Assembly (NCBI GenBank): GCA_016786525.1
Contig: JAEUVW010000169.1
Coordinates: forward strand, 1-5,212
Reading direction: 5' to 3'
Length of the DNA stretch: 5,212 nt
From: Chitinophagaceae bacterium
Lineage (GTDB): Bacteria; Bacteroidota; Bacteroidia; Chitinophagales; Chitinophagaceae
Shown: positions 1-5,212 of the stretch, piece by piece
Layout: each line of letters starts with the position of its first letter
Position numbering within the stretch: the first letter of the stretch is position 1
Translations under genes and position numbers: made by a program
The notes under the pieces: model-generated
The model's input: the letters and a program-made list of their open reading frames with translations, nothing else
Databases searched by the model: none
Told to the model about the DNA's origin: nothing

Positions 1-25
1 TTCGGCATCCAGGCTAAAATGCATC

Positions 26-33
26 CAAAACTA
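26..33 (-). promoter_or_regulatory. Possible leftward promoter -7 element (TAGTTTTG)
   Basis: Read on the minus strand, the bases are TAGTTTTG, a full match to the Bacteroidota -7 consensus TAnnTTTG. A TTTC about 23 bases upstream (57-60) is at best a poor -33 element. If real, it would start transcription near position 20 and serve a leftward gene outside the window, making that gene independent of the moxR/TPR unit. The rest of 1-100 is AT-rich, with no gene and no clear terminator; only a weak A/T hairpin (TTTTTCATAGAAAAA type) lies near 46-61. An eight-base match in AT-rich DNA can easily be chance. Confidence 0.25.
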
Positions 34-100
34 TGCCACATTTGCATTTTTTCATAGAAAAATACAGAAAAACGTAGAATTATTATTTTATTTATTTATA

Positions 101-2131
101 TCATTTTTTTTCCTTGGCTTCATCTGGCTTCGTTCCTACCCCGCAAATGCGGTAAGCAAGCTCTATACCGGCCTGATCGCCGGCCTTGTAGGTAAAGTGC
201 TGCGAAGGCACTACGGGGCGCCCTGCAGCATCGCTGACACTATAGGTGATGAGCTTCTTATCCCCCCTTTTGCTGAAGGCTATGGTGGCTTTCATCGATT
301 GGGCCGGATCTGCTTTCAGGTCAAAATTGCAGTTGTTGAACGCCTGAAGTACACTTTCGTCACTGCCGGATACTTTTATAGTGAGCGGGGCCTGCAGGCC
401 GCAGAAAGGCATCAGCTGCGGATAGGTCTTAAACAGCTGGTAGCTCCATTTCGCCAGTTCCTTCTTGTTGTTTTCTTTGTCTGCCAGTTCTGCAAAGGAT
501 TGGAAGCAGCGTGCGGTCAGCAGTTTTTCATACTCGGCATCTGTTGTAGGGTCTTGTATGATCTCGTTCAGCAATGCCTTTGCCTCTTTATACTTTCCCT
601 GCTTTGTTTTCAGCCGGGCCAGGAAGAGCTTGAAGTATTTATTGACCGGCTTCCTTTTGTTCTCCTTCAGTTCCTGCTCAAAGCGCTGGACAAAAAAAGC
701 AGTGCTGAAGTCTTTGATCAGGTACCAGACCTCATCCCAGCTCACAGTGCTTTCGGTGCTGAACAGTTTATAGACCACACGGTCCCGTTCGGGATTTTGG
801 GCAAACTGGTTCACGATCAGGTATTGCTGCATCAGGCGTTCCGCAGACAGCTGGGCAATGTTGCCCAGCTGCCGGGGGCTGTACCACCAGTTCCGGTGTT
901 CAAACTTTTGCAGGGCAATGCGTTGTTCGCTCTGGATCAGGCGCAGCAGCTGTATGCTGAAATCATAATGACTTTGCCCCAGGGTAGTGCCGATGTGCAC
1001 TTCCTTGAAGTTGGCTGCTTTTTCTGCCGCCTTTTCCGATGCTGCCAGCTGCCCGTCGTAAGCCAGGCTGCGGGCCAGTGCTATATTGTACCATCCGAAG
1101 CCCGGAGTGGAGCCGTAGCCTTGTATCATGGCCTGGCAAAGAGCGATGGCCTTCTGTGGCTGCCCTTTGCCGATGTCGAGTATACTGGTGTAGTAGGCCC
1201 ATTCCTGCAGTCTTTTGTCGCCATTGTCCTGCCCCGATGCGATTTCGTATTCCTTTTCCGCTTCGCGGAAATTGCCGCAGACGGATTTAAAGTTGGCATA
1301 GTTATTGTGCGGCAGTGCATTGCTGGCCCGCATCAGGCCATAGTATTTTTCGGCCGAATCGATATTGAAGGCATAGCTGTACAGGATGCACTTGTAATGG
1401 TAAACCCCCAGCCGGTCGGCCACTTCATAGCCCGGTTGGTACAGTCCCTGGTTGTATTTGCGGTTGAGGGCTATATTGCGCAGGCTGGTATCCAGGTAGC
1501 GCATGGCCAGTTGCTCGTTCGCCTCAATAGAGCCTTTCAGGAAGCTGTATTGTTTGTTGGTGTAAAAACGATAACGGTGGGTGGTCCAGGCCAGGTAGTT
1601 GTAGGGGTCGAGGTACAGGTCGCGCTGGAAACGCCATTTCAGCGCACGGCGCATCAGGGCTACCACTTTTTCCGGCTGGTCGGTATTGGCATAGCATTCG
1701 CGCAGTGCATACCCGATGCGCGAATAGTCGAGCTGGTAATTGTATACGGGATAGTACACCTGTATATCGTTGGTGCGGGTACTCAATTGCCTGGCATAGT
1801 CGCGCTCCAGCACATTCAGGGCGCGCTCCAGGGGCTGGATAGCGTTCTTGTAGCCCAGGTAGTCTGCCGCATGGTTCAGCTTATAAAATCCTTCGTAAAA
1901 CCAGCCGACATAGTAAGTGCTGTCTATGCGCAGGAATTCGCGGGAGCGGGGCAGGGCGTCTTCAGAGCCGGGGTCTACGCCCATACGTTTGGCGTCTATT
2001 TCGTAGCGCAAAGCCGCTTTCTGCGTGGCTTTGGACTGGGCCTGAGCCTGCAGGGCACAGCAGAGTATCAGCCCGCATACCGGCAGGAAATATGCCCCTC
2101 TGTATCGCTTCGTATTGCTGCTTCCCCTCAT
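101..2131 (-). CDS. Exported TPR-like repeat protein of unknown function, downstream partner of MoxR
   Basis: The protein has 676 residues from the chosen ATG. The frame stays open to 2323, but that extension lies inside the MoxR gene and is arginine/proline-rich shadow sequence. The ATG at 2131 gives a clean signal peptide: a basic start (residues 1-11, RGSSNTKRYR), a hydrophobic core (14-27) and an AQA/QS cleavage site after residue 31. The mature protein is helical and rich in Tyr, Trp, Leu and Ala. TPR-like helical pairs are visible around 283-375 (GNFREAEKEYEIA, GQPQKAIALCQAMI) and 498-570 (KQGKYKEAKALLNEII). Residues about 582-665 look like a beta-rich C-terminal domain. It ends in a short Lys/Glu tail. 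It probably sits in the periplasm as a scaffold or chaperone-like protein. The gene starts 5 bp after the moxR stop, so the two are surely co-transcribed and probably coupled. I do not recognise a named family, and the exact function is unknown. Confidence 0.85.
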   Translation of the reverse strand: MRGSSNTKRYRGAYFLPVCGLILCCALQAQAQSKATQKAALRYEIDAKRMGVDPGSEDALPRSREFLRIDSTYYVGWFYEGFYKLNHAADYLGYKNAIQPLERALNVLERDYARQLSTRTNDIQVYYPVYNYQLDYSRIGYALRECYANTDQPEKVVALMRRALKWRFQRDLYLDPYNYLAWTTHRYRFYTNKQYSFLKGSIEANEQLAMRYLDTSLRNIALNRKYNQGLYQPGYEVADRLGVYHYKCILYSYAFNIDSAEKYYGLMRASNALPHNNYANFKSVCGNFREAEKEYEIASGQDNGDKRLQEWAYYTSILDIGKGQPQKAIALCQAMIQGYGSTPGFGWYNIALARSLAYDGQLAASEKAAEKAANFKEVHIGTTLGQSHYDFSIQLLRLIQSEQRIALQKFEHRNWWYSPRQLGNIAQLSAERLMQQYLIVNQFAQNPERDRVVYKLFSTESTVSWDEVWYLIKDFSTAFFVQRFEQELKENKRKPVNKYFKLFLARLKTKQGKYKEAKALLNEIIQDPTTDAEYEKLLTARCFQSFAELADKENNKKELAKWSYQLFKTYPQLMPFCGLQAPLTIKVSGSDESVLQAFNNCNFDLKADPAQSMKATIAFSKRGDKKLITYSVSDAAGRPVVPSQHFTYKAGDQAGIELAYRICGVGTKPDEAKEKK

Positions 2132-2136
2132 GTATG

Positions 2137-3132
2137 CTAATAGGCTATTTTCAATTTGGCGAGGCGTTCGATTTCTTTCTGGATGATGCCCGCGAGCGCA
2201 TGTTGCCTGCCGTCTTTGTTTTTGAATACCAGGCGGTGCTCCAGTACTGCCTGGGCAATGTCTTTCACATCGTCCTCTGTGACGAAGGCGCGGCCGCGTA
2301 CCAGCGCATAGGCCCTCAGGCATTTCATAAAGGCAATGCCGCTGCGGGTGGATGCCCCCAGTGTGATGTCGGCATGATTGCGGGTATCGCGTACGATATT
2401 GCTCACCGCCTGTACGATCTCCTGGTGAATGAAAACGGCTTTTGCAGCTTCCTGCAGCTGCAGCACTTCTTCCATGCTCAATACCTGCTCCAGTGTATCC
2501 AGGTTCGTGGCAATATTCAGGTAGTCACGGTAGATATCCAGTTCTGTAGCTTCGTCTACATAGCCGAAATAGATCTTCATATAGAAGCGGTCCAGCTGGG
2601 CGGCGGGCAGGGGATAAGTGCCTTCCATTTCCACGGGATTCTGGGTAGCGATGGTGAAGAACAGCTTTTCCAGCGGGTGCGTGGTATCGCCTACGGTAAT
2701 CTGGTTTTCGGCCATACATTCCAGCAAGGCGCTTTGCACCTTTGGTGAAGCCCTGTTGATCTCATCGGCCAGCAGGATATTGCAGAACAGCGGTCCCTTC
2801 TTGAACACAAAATCATTGTTCTTATCGTCGAAAATATAGGTGCCGATCAGGTCCATCGGCAGCAGGTCGGGTGTGAATTGCACCCGTTTGAAGCTGACGG
2901 AACTGTGCTGTCCTGTACCGGATATGGCATGCGCCAGGCTGCGGGCCAATACCGTCTTGCCGGTACCGGGATTGTCTTCCATCAGGATATGGCCGCCTGC
3001 CAGCAGGCAACTGACCACCTTCTCTATCTGCGGGCGTTTGCCCCGGATCACTTTGCTGACCTGGTCGATCAGCAATTGTATTTTTTCTTCGGGAGCAAAA
3101 GCCTGCTCCACTGGGAAATCTTCCATCAGCAT
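2137..3132 (-). CDS. MoxR-family AAA+ ATPase
   Basis: This 331-residue protein has the usual length for MoxR ATPases (AAA_3 core plus a C-terminal lid). Motifs in order: Walker A DNPGTGKT (53-60), Walker B ILLADE (119-124, with D123/E124), the MoxR signature EINRASPKVQSALLE (124-138), sensor 1 N165 in IATQNPVE, arginine finger R182 in LDRF, and sensor 2 R263 in GASTRSG, followed by the lid to about 300. The Asp replacing the first Gly of Walker A is common in this family. MoxR proteins act as cytoplasmic chaperone-like ATPases that help mature or activate protein complexes, often with von Willebrand factor partners. None is visible here; the only operon partner in view is the exported TPR protein 5 bp downstream. 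The start could be codon 1 (3132) or the Met at codon 3 (3126). A weak GTAGGGT lies about 9 bases upstream of codon 1. The gene is divergent from pfkA. Confidence 0.95.
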   Translation of the reverse strand: MLMEDFPVEQAFAPEEKIQLLIDQVSKVIRGKRPQIEKVVSCLLAGGHILMEDNPGTGKTVLARSLAHAISGTGQHSSVSFKRVQFTPDLLPMDLIGTYIFDDKNNDFVFKKGPLFCNILLADEINRASPKVQSALLECMAENQITVGDTTHPLEKLFFTIATQNPVEMEGTYPLPAAQLDRFYMKIYFGYVDEATELDIYRDYLNIATNLDTLEQVLSMEEVLQLQEAAKAVFIHQEIVQAVSNIVRDTRNHADITLGASTRSGIAFMKCLRAYALVRGRAFVTEDDVKDIAQAVLEHRLVFKNKDGRQHALAGIIQKEIERLAKLKIAY

Positions 3133-3270
3133 TATTTTACCCTACAACATTAAATATTATTAAGGGAATGCCTACCGATTATCTGGTAATATTTTTATAA
3201 AAACTTTTCGGGCCAATGCCTGTACAGACCTGTATATTTGGAGGGTATTTGAACTTCGAAAATAAACGGT
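3133..3270. other. Divergent intergenic region between moxR and pfkA
   Basis: This 138-bp AT-rich spacer must hold the promoters of both flanking units. On the pfkA side a clear -7 element is present (annotated separately). On the moxR side I find no full TAnnTTTG match; the best is a partial one around TAATATTTA (3151-3159 region, minus strand). No inverted repeat long enough to suggest an operator or riboswitch is evident. Confidence 0.6.
3233..3240 (+). promoter_or_regulatory. pfkA promoter, Bacteroidota -7 element (TATATTTG)
   Basis: TATATTTG fully matches the Bacteroidota sigma-ABfr -7 consensus TAnnTTTG. It lies 30 bases before the pfkA ATG, which predicts transcription start near 3247 and a leader of roughly 24 bases. 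The -33 element is weak: a TTTT at about 3205-3208 is the only candidate, with a rather long spacer. There is no Shine-Dalgarno before the ATG, only an A-rich stretch (GAAAATAAACGGT), as is usual in this phylum. Confidence 0.6.
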
Positions 3271-4242
3271 ATGAACAGGATTGCAGTAATGACATCAGGT
3301 GGCGACAGCCCCGGTATGAATGCCGCCATACGGGCGGTGGTACGCACCGCTATCTATCATAAAATGGAAGTGTTCGGCATACGGCGGGGCTACCAGGGTA
3401 TGCTGGAAGGAGATATCTTCCGGATGAAGACGACCGATGTGTCCAATATCATCCAGCGGGGAGGAACAATGCTGAAAACAGCCCGCAGTAAGGAGTTTAT
3501 GACTGAAGAGGGGATGCAGAAAGCCTACGGGGAACTGCAAAGGCACCAGATCGAGGGCCTGGTGCTCATCGGTGGCGACGGTACCTTTAAGGGAGCCAAC
3601 GCTTTCTTCGAAAAATACCCCATACCGGCCATCGGCCTGCCCGGAACCATCGACAAAGACCTGGCCGGTACGGATGTGACCATAGGCTTTGATACCGCTG
3701 TGAATACCGCTGTAGAGGCTATTGATAAGATACGCGACACGGCCGATGCGCACAACCGTATGTTCATCGTGGAAGTAATGGGGCGGGATGCTGGCTATAT
3801 CGCCCTGAACAGCGGCATTGCCTGCGGCGCAGAGGATATCCTGATCCCGGAGCTGAAGACGGATATGCAATCCATCATCAGGAAAATAAAGAGCGACCAG
3901 CGGCGCAAGAAGATCGTGCACCTGCTGGTCGTGGCTGAAGGTGACGACTTCGGCGGGGGTATGGATGTGAAGAACCTGATGAGCAAAGAGCTGCCGGATG
4001 CGGACATCCGGGTCTGTGTGCTGGGGCATATCCAAAGGGGTGGTGCGCCCACCTTTGCCGACAGAGTGCTGGCCAGCCGCCTGGGTTATGCCGCTGTGAA
4101 TGCGCTGCGCGCCGGCAAAAAGCAGGTAATGGCCGGGCAGATCAACAACGAGATTGTATTTACCCCCTTTTCGGAGGTGGTGAAGCAGGAAGCGCAGATT
4201 CCCGAAGACCTGAAAGAGATGACCGTGATATTGACCACCTAG
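3271..4242 (+). CDS. pfkA: ATP-dependent 6-phosphofructokinase
   Basis: This enzyme phosphorylates fructose 6-phosphate to fructose 1,6-bisphosphate in glycolysis (EC 2.7.1.11), in the cytoplasm and normally as a tetramer. Its 323 residues match the bacterial group (about 320). Visible motifs: nucleotide loop SGGDSPGMN (9-17), GGDGT with D103/G104 (101-105), PGTID with catalytic base D128 (124-128), R163, MGRDAG (170-175), AEG with E223, R247, and GHIQRGG with H253 and R256. Gly104 and Gly125 mark it as ATP-type rather than pyrophosphate-type. Against E. coli PfkA aligned from memory, the effector-site residues R21 and R25 are kept, but the position of R54 is Thr and the Asn after the catalytic Asp is Lys129, so allosteric control may differ. 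The start has its own upstream promoter. The last codons and the TAG stop lie inside a long palindrome. Confidence 0.97.
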   Translation: MNRIAVMTSGGDSPGMNAAIRAVVRTAIYHKMEVFGIRRGYQGMLEGDIFRMKTTDVSNIIQRGGTMLKTARSKEFMTEEGMQKAYGELQRHQIEGLVLIGGDGTFKGANAFFEKYPIPAIGLPGTIDKDLAGTDVTIGFDTAVNTAVEAIDKIRDTADAHNRMFIVEVMGRDAGYIALNSGIACGAEDILIPELKTDMQSIIRKIKSDQRRKKIVHLLVVAEGDDFGGGMDVKNLMSKELPDADIRVCVLGHIQRGGAPTFADRVLASRLGYAAVNALRAGKKQVMAGQINNEIVFTPFSEVVKQEAQIPEDLKEMTVILTT

Positions 4243-4274
4243 GCCACTATTTAAATCGTGGCCTAGGTGGTCAA
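4231..4274. repeat. 44-bp near-perfect palindrome spanning the pfkA stop codon (REP-like)
   Basis: The arms 4231-4247 and 4258-4274 are perfect 17-bp reverse complements (TTGACCACCTAGGCCAC and its complement). After one mismatch (T4248 against C4257) the centre ATTTAAAT continues the symmetry, giving 22 bp per arm with 21 matches. The left arm encodes the last three residues of PfkA (Leu-Thr-Thr) and its TAG. In RNA it would form a strong hairpin that could end or protect the pfkA transcript. No clean U-tract follows (only GGTGGTTTT), so it is not a textbook intrinsic terminator. Its core, GGCCAC..ATTTAAAT..GTGGCC, resembles the next palindrome. Confidence 0.85.
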
Positions 4275-4285
4275 GGTGGTTTTAA

Positions 4286-4313
4286 CCTGCCCATGGTTTT
4301 AACCATGGGCGGG
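4286..4313. repeat. 28-bp palindrome upstream of the Y1 transposase (REP-like)
   Basis: The arms 4286-4298 (CCTGCCCATGGTT) and 4301-4313 (AACCATGGGCGGG) pair over 13 positions with one T-G wobble and two central T residues. In single-stranded DNA or RNA the loop would open to about six to eight bases. It lies 11 bp after the larger palindrome and shares its layout of a GC-rich CCA arm, an A/T centre and a TGG arm. A T-rich run follows only further on (4321-4328), so its value as a terminator is doubtful. Its place just before a Y1 transposase gene suits a REP-type or IS200/IS605 subterminal hairpin. Confidence 0.75.
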
Positions 4314-4368
4314 AAAATGTTAATTTTAAACCATGTGGTTCAGATATTTAAATATGGTGATTCCTTAT

Positions 4369-4376
4369 TAAATTTG
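4369..4376 (+). promoter_or_regulatory. Possible -7 element (TAAATTTG) immediately before the transposase ATG
   Basis: TAAATTTG fits TAnnTTTG exactly (position uncertain by one base). It ends about 4 bases before the ATG at 4381, so a start site at the usual distance would fall on or just inside the start codon. That implies a leaderless transcript or a chance match. No good -33 element is seen. Confidence 0.3.
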
Positions 4377-4380
4377 GGCA

Positions 4381-4812
4381 ATGTCCCATTCGTTTTACAA
4401 AATATGGATCATCTGGGCTACCAAGCTGAGGGTGCCTTTGCTGCATCAGGGTATTGAGTACACAGTTTACTCGTTTCAATACCAACAATTCCGGGAACTG
4501 GCTTGTCCGCTCAGGATTATTAACGACATGCCTGACCATATACACCGTTTGTTTTTATTGAACGCGCAAAAATCGGTAGCGGACGTCATCAAACAAGTCA
4601 AAGGCAGCAGTGCGCATTTTATCAATCAAAATGACCTTATCGCAGAAAAGTTTTCCTGGCAAACAGGCTATGCTGCATTTTCCGTGTCTGAATCAGGTGC
4701 AGAAAAGGTTTTTCAATACATTAAAAACCAAAAACAGCACCACCAGGGGAAAACATCCGAACAGGAGCAAAGCAACTTCCTGACACGCTACGGCATACAG
4801 GGGCCGATGTAG
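4381..4812 (+). CDS. Y1 (HUH) transposase, IS200/IS605 TnpA or REP-associated type
   Basis: The product has 143 residues. Such enzymes nick and rejoin single-stranded DNA through a 5'-phosphotyrosine link and recognise hairpins. Key features: the metal-binding HUH motif H53-I-H55 in MPDHIH, the KQVKGSSAHFIN segment (71-82), the conserved WQTGYAAFSVSES (93-105), and the catalytic helix QYIKNQ with Tyr113 and Gln117 four residues later, as in the HUH Y1 family, then HH 120-121. The C-terminus FLTRYGI is typical, so the 3' end seems complete. The N-terminus reads KIWIIWATK, where relatives usually have about two more residues (WIH-x-WATK form), suggesting a 6-base loss in the first strand. The gene is more AT-rich than pfkA, consistent with a mobile origin. 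Activity cannot be judged; all visible catalytic residues are present. Confidence 0.9.
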   Translation: MSHSFYKIWIIWATKLRVPLLHQGIEYTVYSFQYQQFRELACPLRIINDMPDHIHRLFLLNAQKSVADVIKQVKGSSAHFINQNDLIAEKFSWQTGYAAFSVSESGAEKVFQYIKNQKQHHQGKTSEQEQSNFLTRYGIQGPM

Positions 4813-4907
4813 TACAAGCTTTCAATAAAGGAACAGGCGAAGTTGTAAAGAGGCTTAACTTTACCCCTGCCATAAGCGCATTTTGGGATATCCTGCAAAC
4901 TGAAAAC

Positions 4908-5138
4908 ATGAACCTGAAGAAGATTAAATTGGTCGTCGACTCCGAATACGCTTTTAACGACGCGCTGGCGACCTTCAGCAAACACATGCCGAACAGGATC
5001 AGCGTCCTGGCTTATGAAGAAGATGTAGAAGTGGGCGTGGTGGAAATAGAACTGCCGGAGGAGGAAATGATCCATTTGTTCGAAATTGGCCGGATCATGG
5101 GTGTTCATGCTCAGCTGGATGGCCCTGCCGGCTCATGA
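4908..5138 (+). CDS. Small acidic protein of unknown function
   Basis: This 76-residue protein has no signal peptide or membrane segment. The pattern suggests a small alpha/beta fold: strand KIKLVV (5-10), helix around EYAFNDALATFSKH (13-26), strands RISVLAY and VEVGVVEIEL, then helix EEEMIHLFEIGRIMG. It is acidic overall (about 14 Asp/Glu against 6 Lys/Arg). I recognise no family. The ATG at 4908 is the only ATG, GTG or TTG start in this frame back to a stop at 4722, yet the frame stays open all that way, so a 5'-truncated longer gene is possible. The upstream gap (4813-4907) has a near-match to a -7 element, TAACTTTA at 4856-4863. The reading frame overlaps the transposase only if extended. 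It is preferred over the opposite-strand frame because of its more protein-like composition. Confidence 0.6.
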   Translation: MNLKKIKLVVDSEYAFNDALATFSKHMPNRISVLAYEEDVEVGVVEIELPEEEMIHLFEIGRIMGVHAQLDGPAGS

Positions 5139-5212
5139 AAAAGAATACCGGGCCTATCGTATCCGGGATGACGATCTGCCAGTATCTTGCAGCTTCAAAA
5201 AGTTCCGGACTA
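5135..5212 (+). CDS. Start of a further gene, cut by the window end (frame uncertain)
   Basis: An ATG at 5135 overlaps the stop of the preceding small gene as ATGA, a common sign of translational coupling. The frame stays open for all 26 remaining codons (MKKNTGPIVSGMTICQYLAA and six more). A rival frame from ATG 5107 or 5119 is also open to the edge and gives a more charged peptide (MALPAHEKEYRAYRIRDDDL and on), overlapping the small gene by 20 to 32 bases. With so little sequence I cannot decide which is real; the four-base overlap makes 5135 slightly preferable. No function can be suggested. Confidence 0.35.
   Translation, partial: MKKNTGPIVSGMTICQYLAASKSSGL

Larger units (their letters stand above)
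4231..4812 (+). mobile_element. REP/RAYT-like or IS200/IS605-type module, boundaries not resolved
   Basis: Two related palindromes and a Y1 transposase gene lie together between a housekeeping gene and unknown genes. IS200/IS605 elements and REP-associated transposases recognise hairpins at their borders, which fits the left side. I see no matching palindrome between 4813 and 5212, so the right end is undefined. A full autonomous element is therefore not proven; a solitary domesticated RAYT with REP neighbours, or a left part of a decayed element, are equally possible. The extent given covers only the visible parts. Confidence 0.4.

Noticed and set aside
197..2140. 647-codon open frame on the plus strand
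   Set aside because: It lies exactly opposite the TPR gene, whose product has a signal peptide and sensible repeats. The plus-strand peptide is low-quality, rich in Val, Gln and Phe, and typical of an antisense shadow.
2132..2323. N-terminal extension of the TPR protein to an upstream ATG
   Set aside because: It would run inside moxR, is Arg/Pro/Gly-rich, and would bury the clear signal peptide that begins at the ATG at 2131.
2092..2748. 218-codon plus-strand open frame
   Set aside because: It is opposite moxR, whose Walker, sensor and arginine-finger motifs are all intact.
3295..4035. 246-codon minus-strand open frame
   Set aside because: It is the antisense of pfkA, which has every catalytic motif; the peptide is His-rich shadow sequence.
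4231..4320. Tandem intrinsic terminators
   Set aside because: The hairpins are strong, but neither is followed directly by a proper U-tract on either strand, so the repeat interpretation was preferred; a terminator effect remains possible.
4344..4356. ATATTTAAATAT palindrome and the nearby AACCATGTGGTT
   Set aside because: Both are short and A/T-rich or weakly paired. They may belong to the transposase border but are not distinctive enough to list as sites.
5067..5098. 7-bp inverted repeat ATGATCC ... GGATCAT
   Set aside because: It lies inside a coding frame with an 18-base spacer and no similarity to the REP-like palindromes, so it is probably chance.
4788..5108. 106-codon minus-strand open frame opposite the small acidic gene
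   Set aside because: Its runs of His, Phe and Tyr mirror the acidic and Val-rich stretch of the plus-strand gene, as expected for a shadow. It cannot be ruled out completely.

Overview
The window looks like chromosomal DNA of a Bacteroidota bacterium, most likely of the Chitinophaga type. The evidence is the protein character, moderate GC with AT-rich intergenic DNA, weak or absent Shine-Dalgarno sequences, and promoter elements of the Bacteroidota form TAnnTTTG. The taxon is inferred from style and similarity recalled from memory; no search was run.

Layout. Positions 1-100 are AT-rich non-coding DNA with one possible leftward promoter. Positions 101-3132 hold a two-gene leftward unit: a MoxR-type AAA+ ATPase (2137-3132), followed after 5 bp by a large exported TPR-like protein (101-2131). 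A 138-bp divergent intergenic region (3133-3270) separates these from pfkA (3271-4242, rightward), which encodes an ATP-type 6-phosphofructokinase and has a good -7 element.

The 3' end of pfkA runs directly into a 44-bp near-perfect palindrome that carries the stop codon. A second palindrome of related design follows at 4286-4313, and then a small Y1 (HUH) transposase gene of the IS200/IS605 or REP-associated type (4381-4812). The paired palindromes plus the Y1 transposase form a REP/RAYT-like module, which is the most distinctive part of the window.

Beyond the transposase is a small acidic unknown protein (4908-5138). At least one further reading frame overlaps its end and runs off the right edge.

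Functional reading. The MoxR/TPR pair probably acts in envelope protein maturation or stress, as other MoxR ATPases do. However, the DUF58 and von Willebrand factor genes that usually accompany MoxR are absent from this window. PfkA is an ordinary glycolytic enzyme. The transposase module looks like a later arrival between pfkA and the unknown genes. I see no CRISPR array, tRNA or rRNA.
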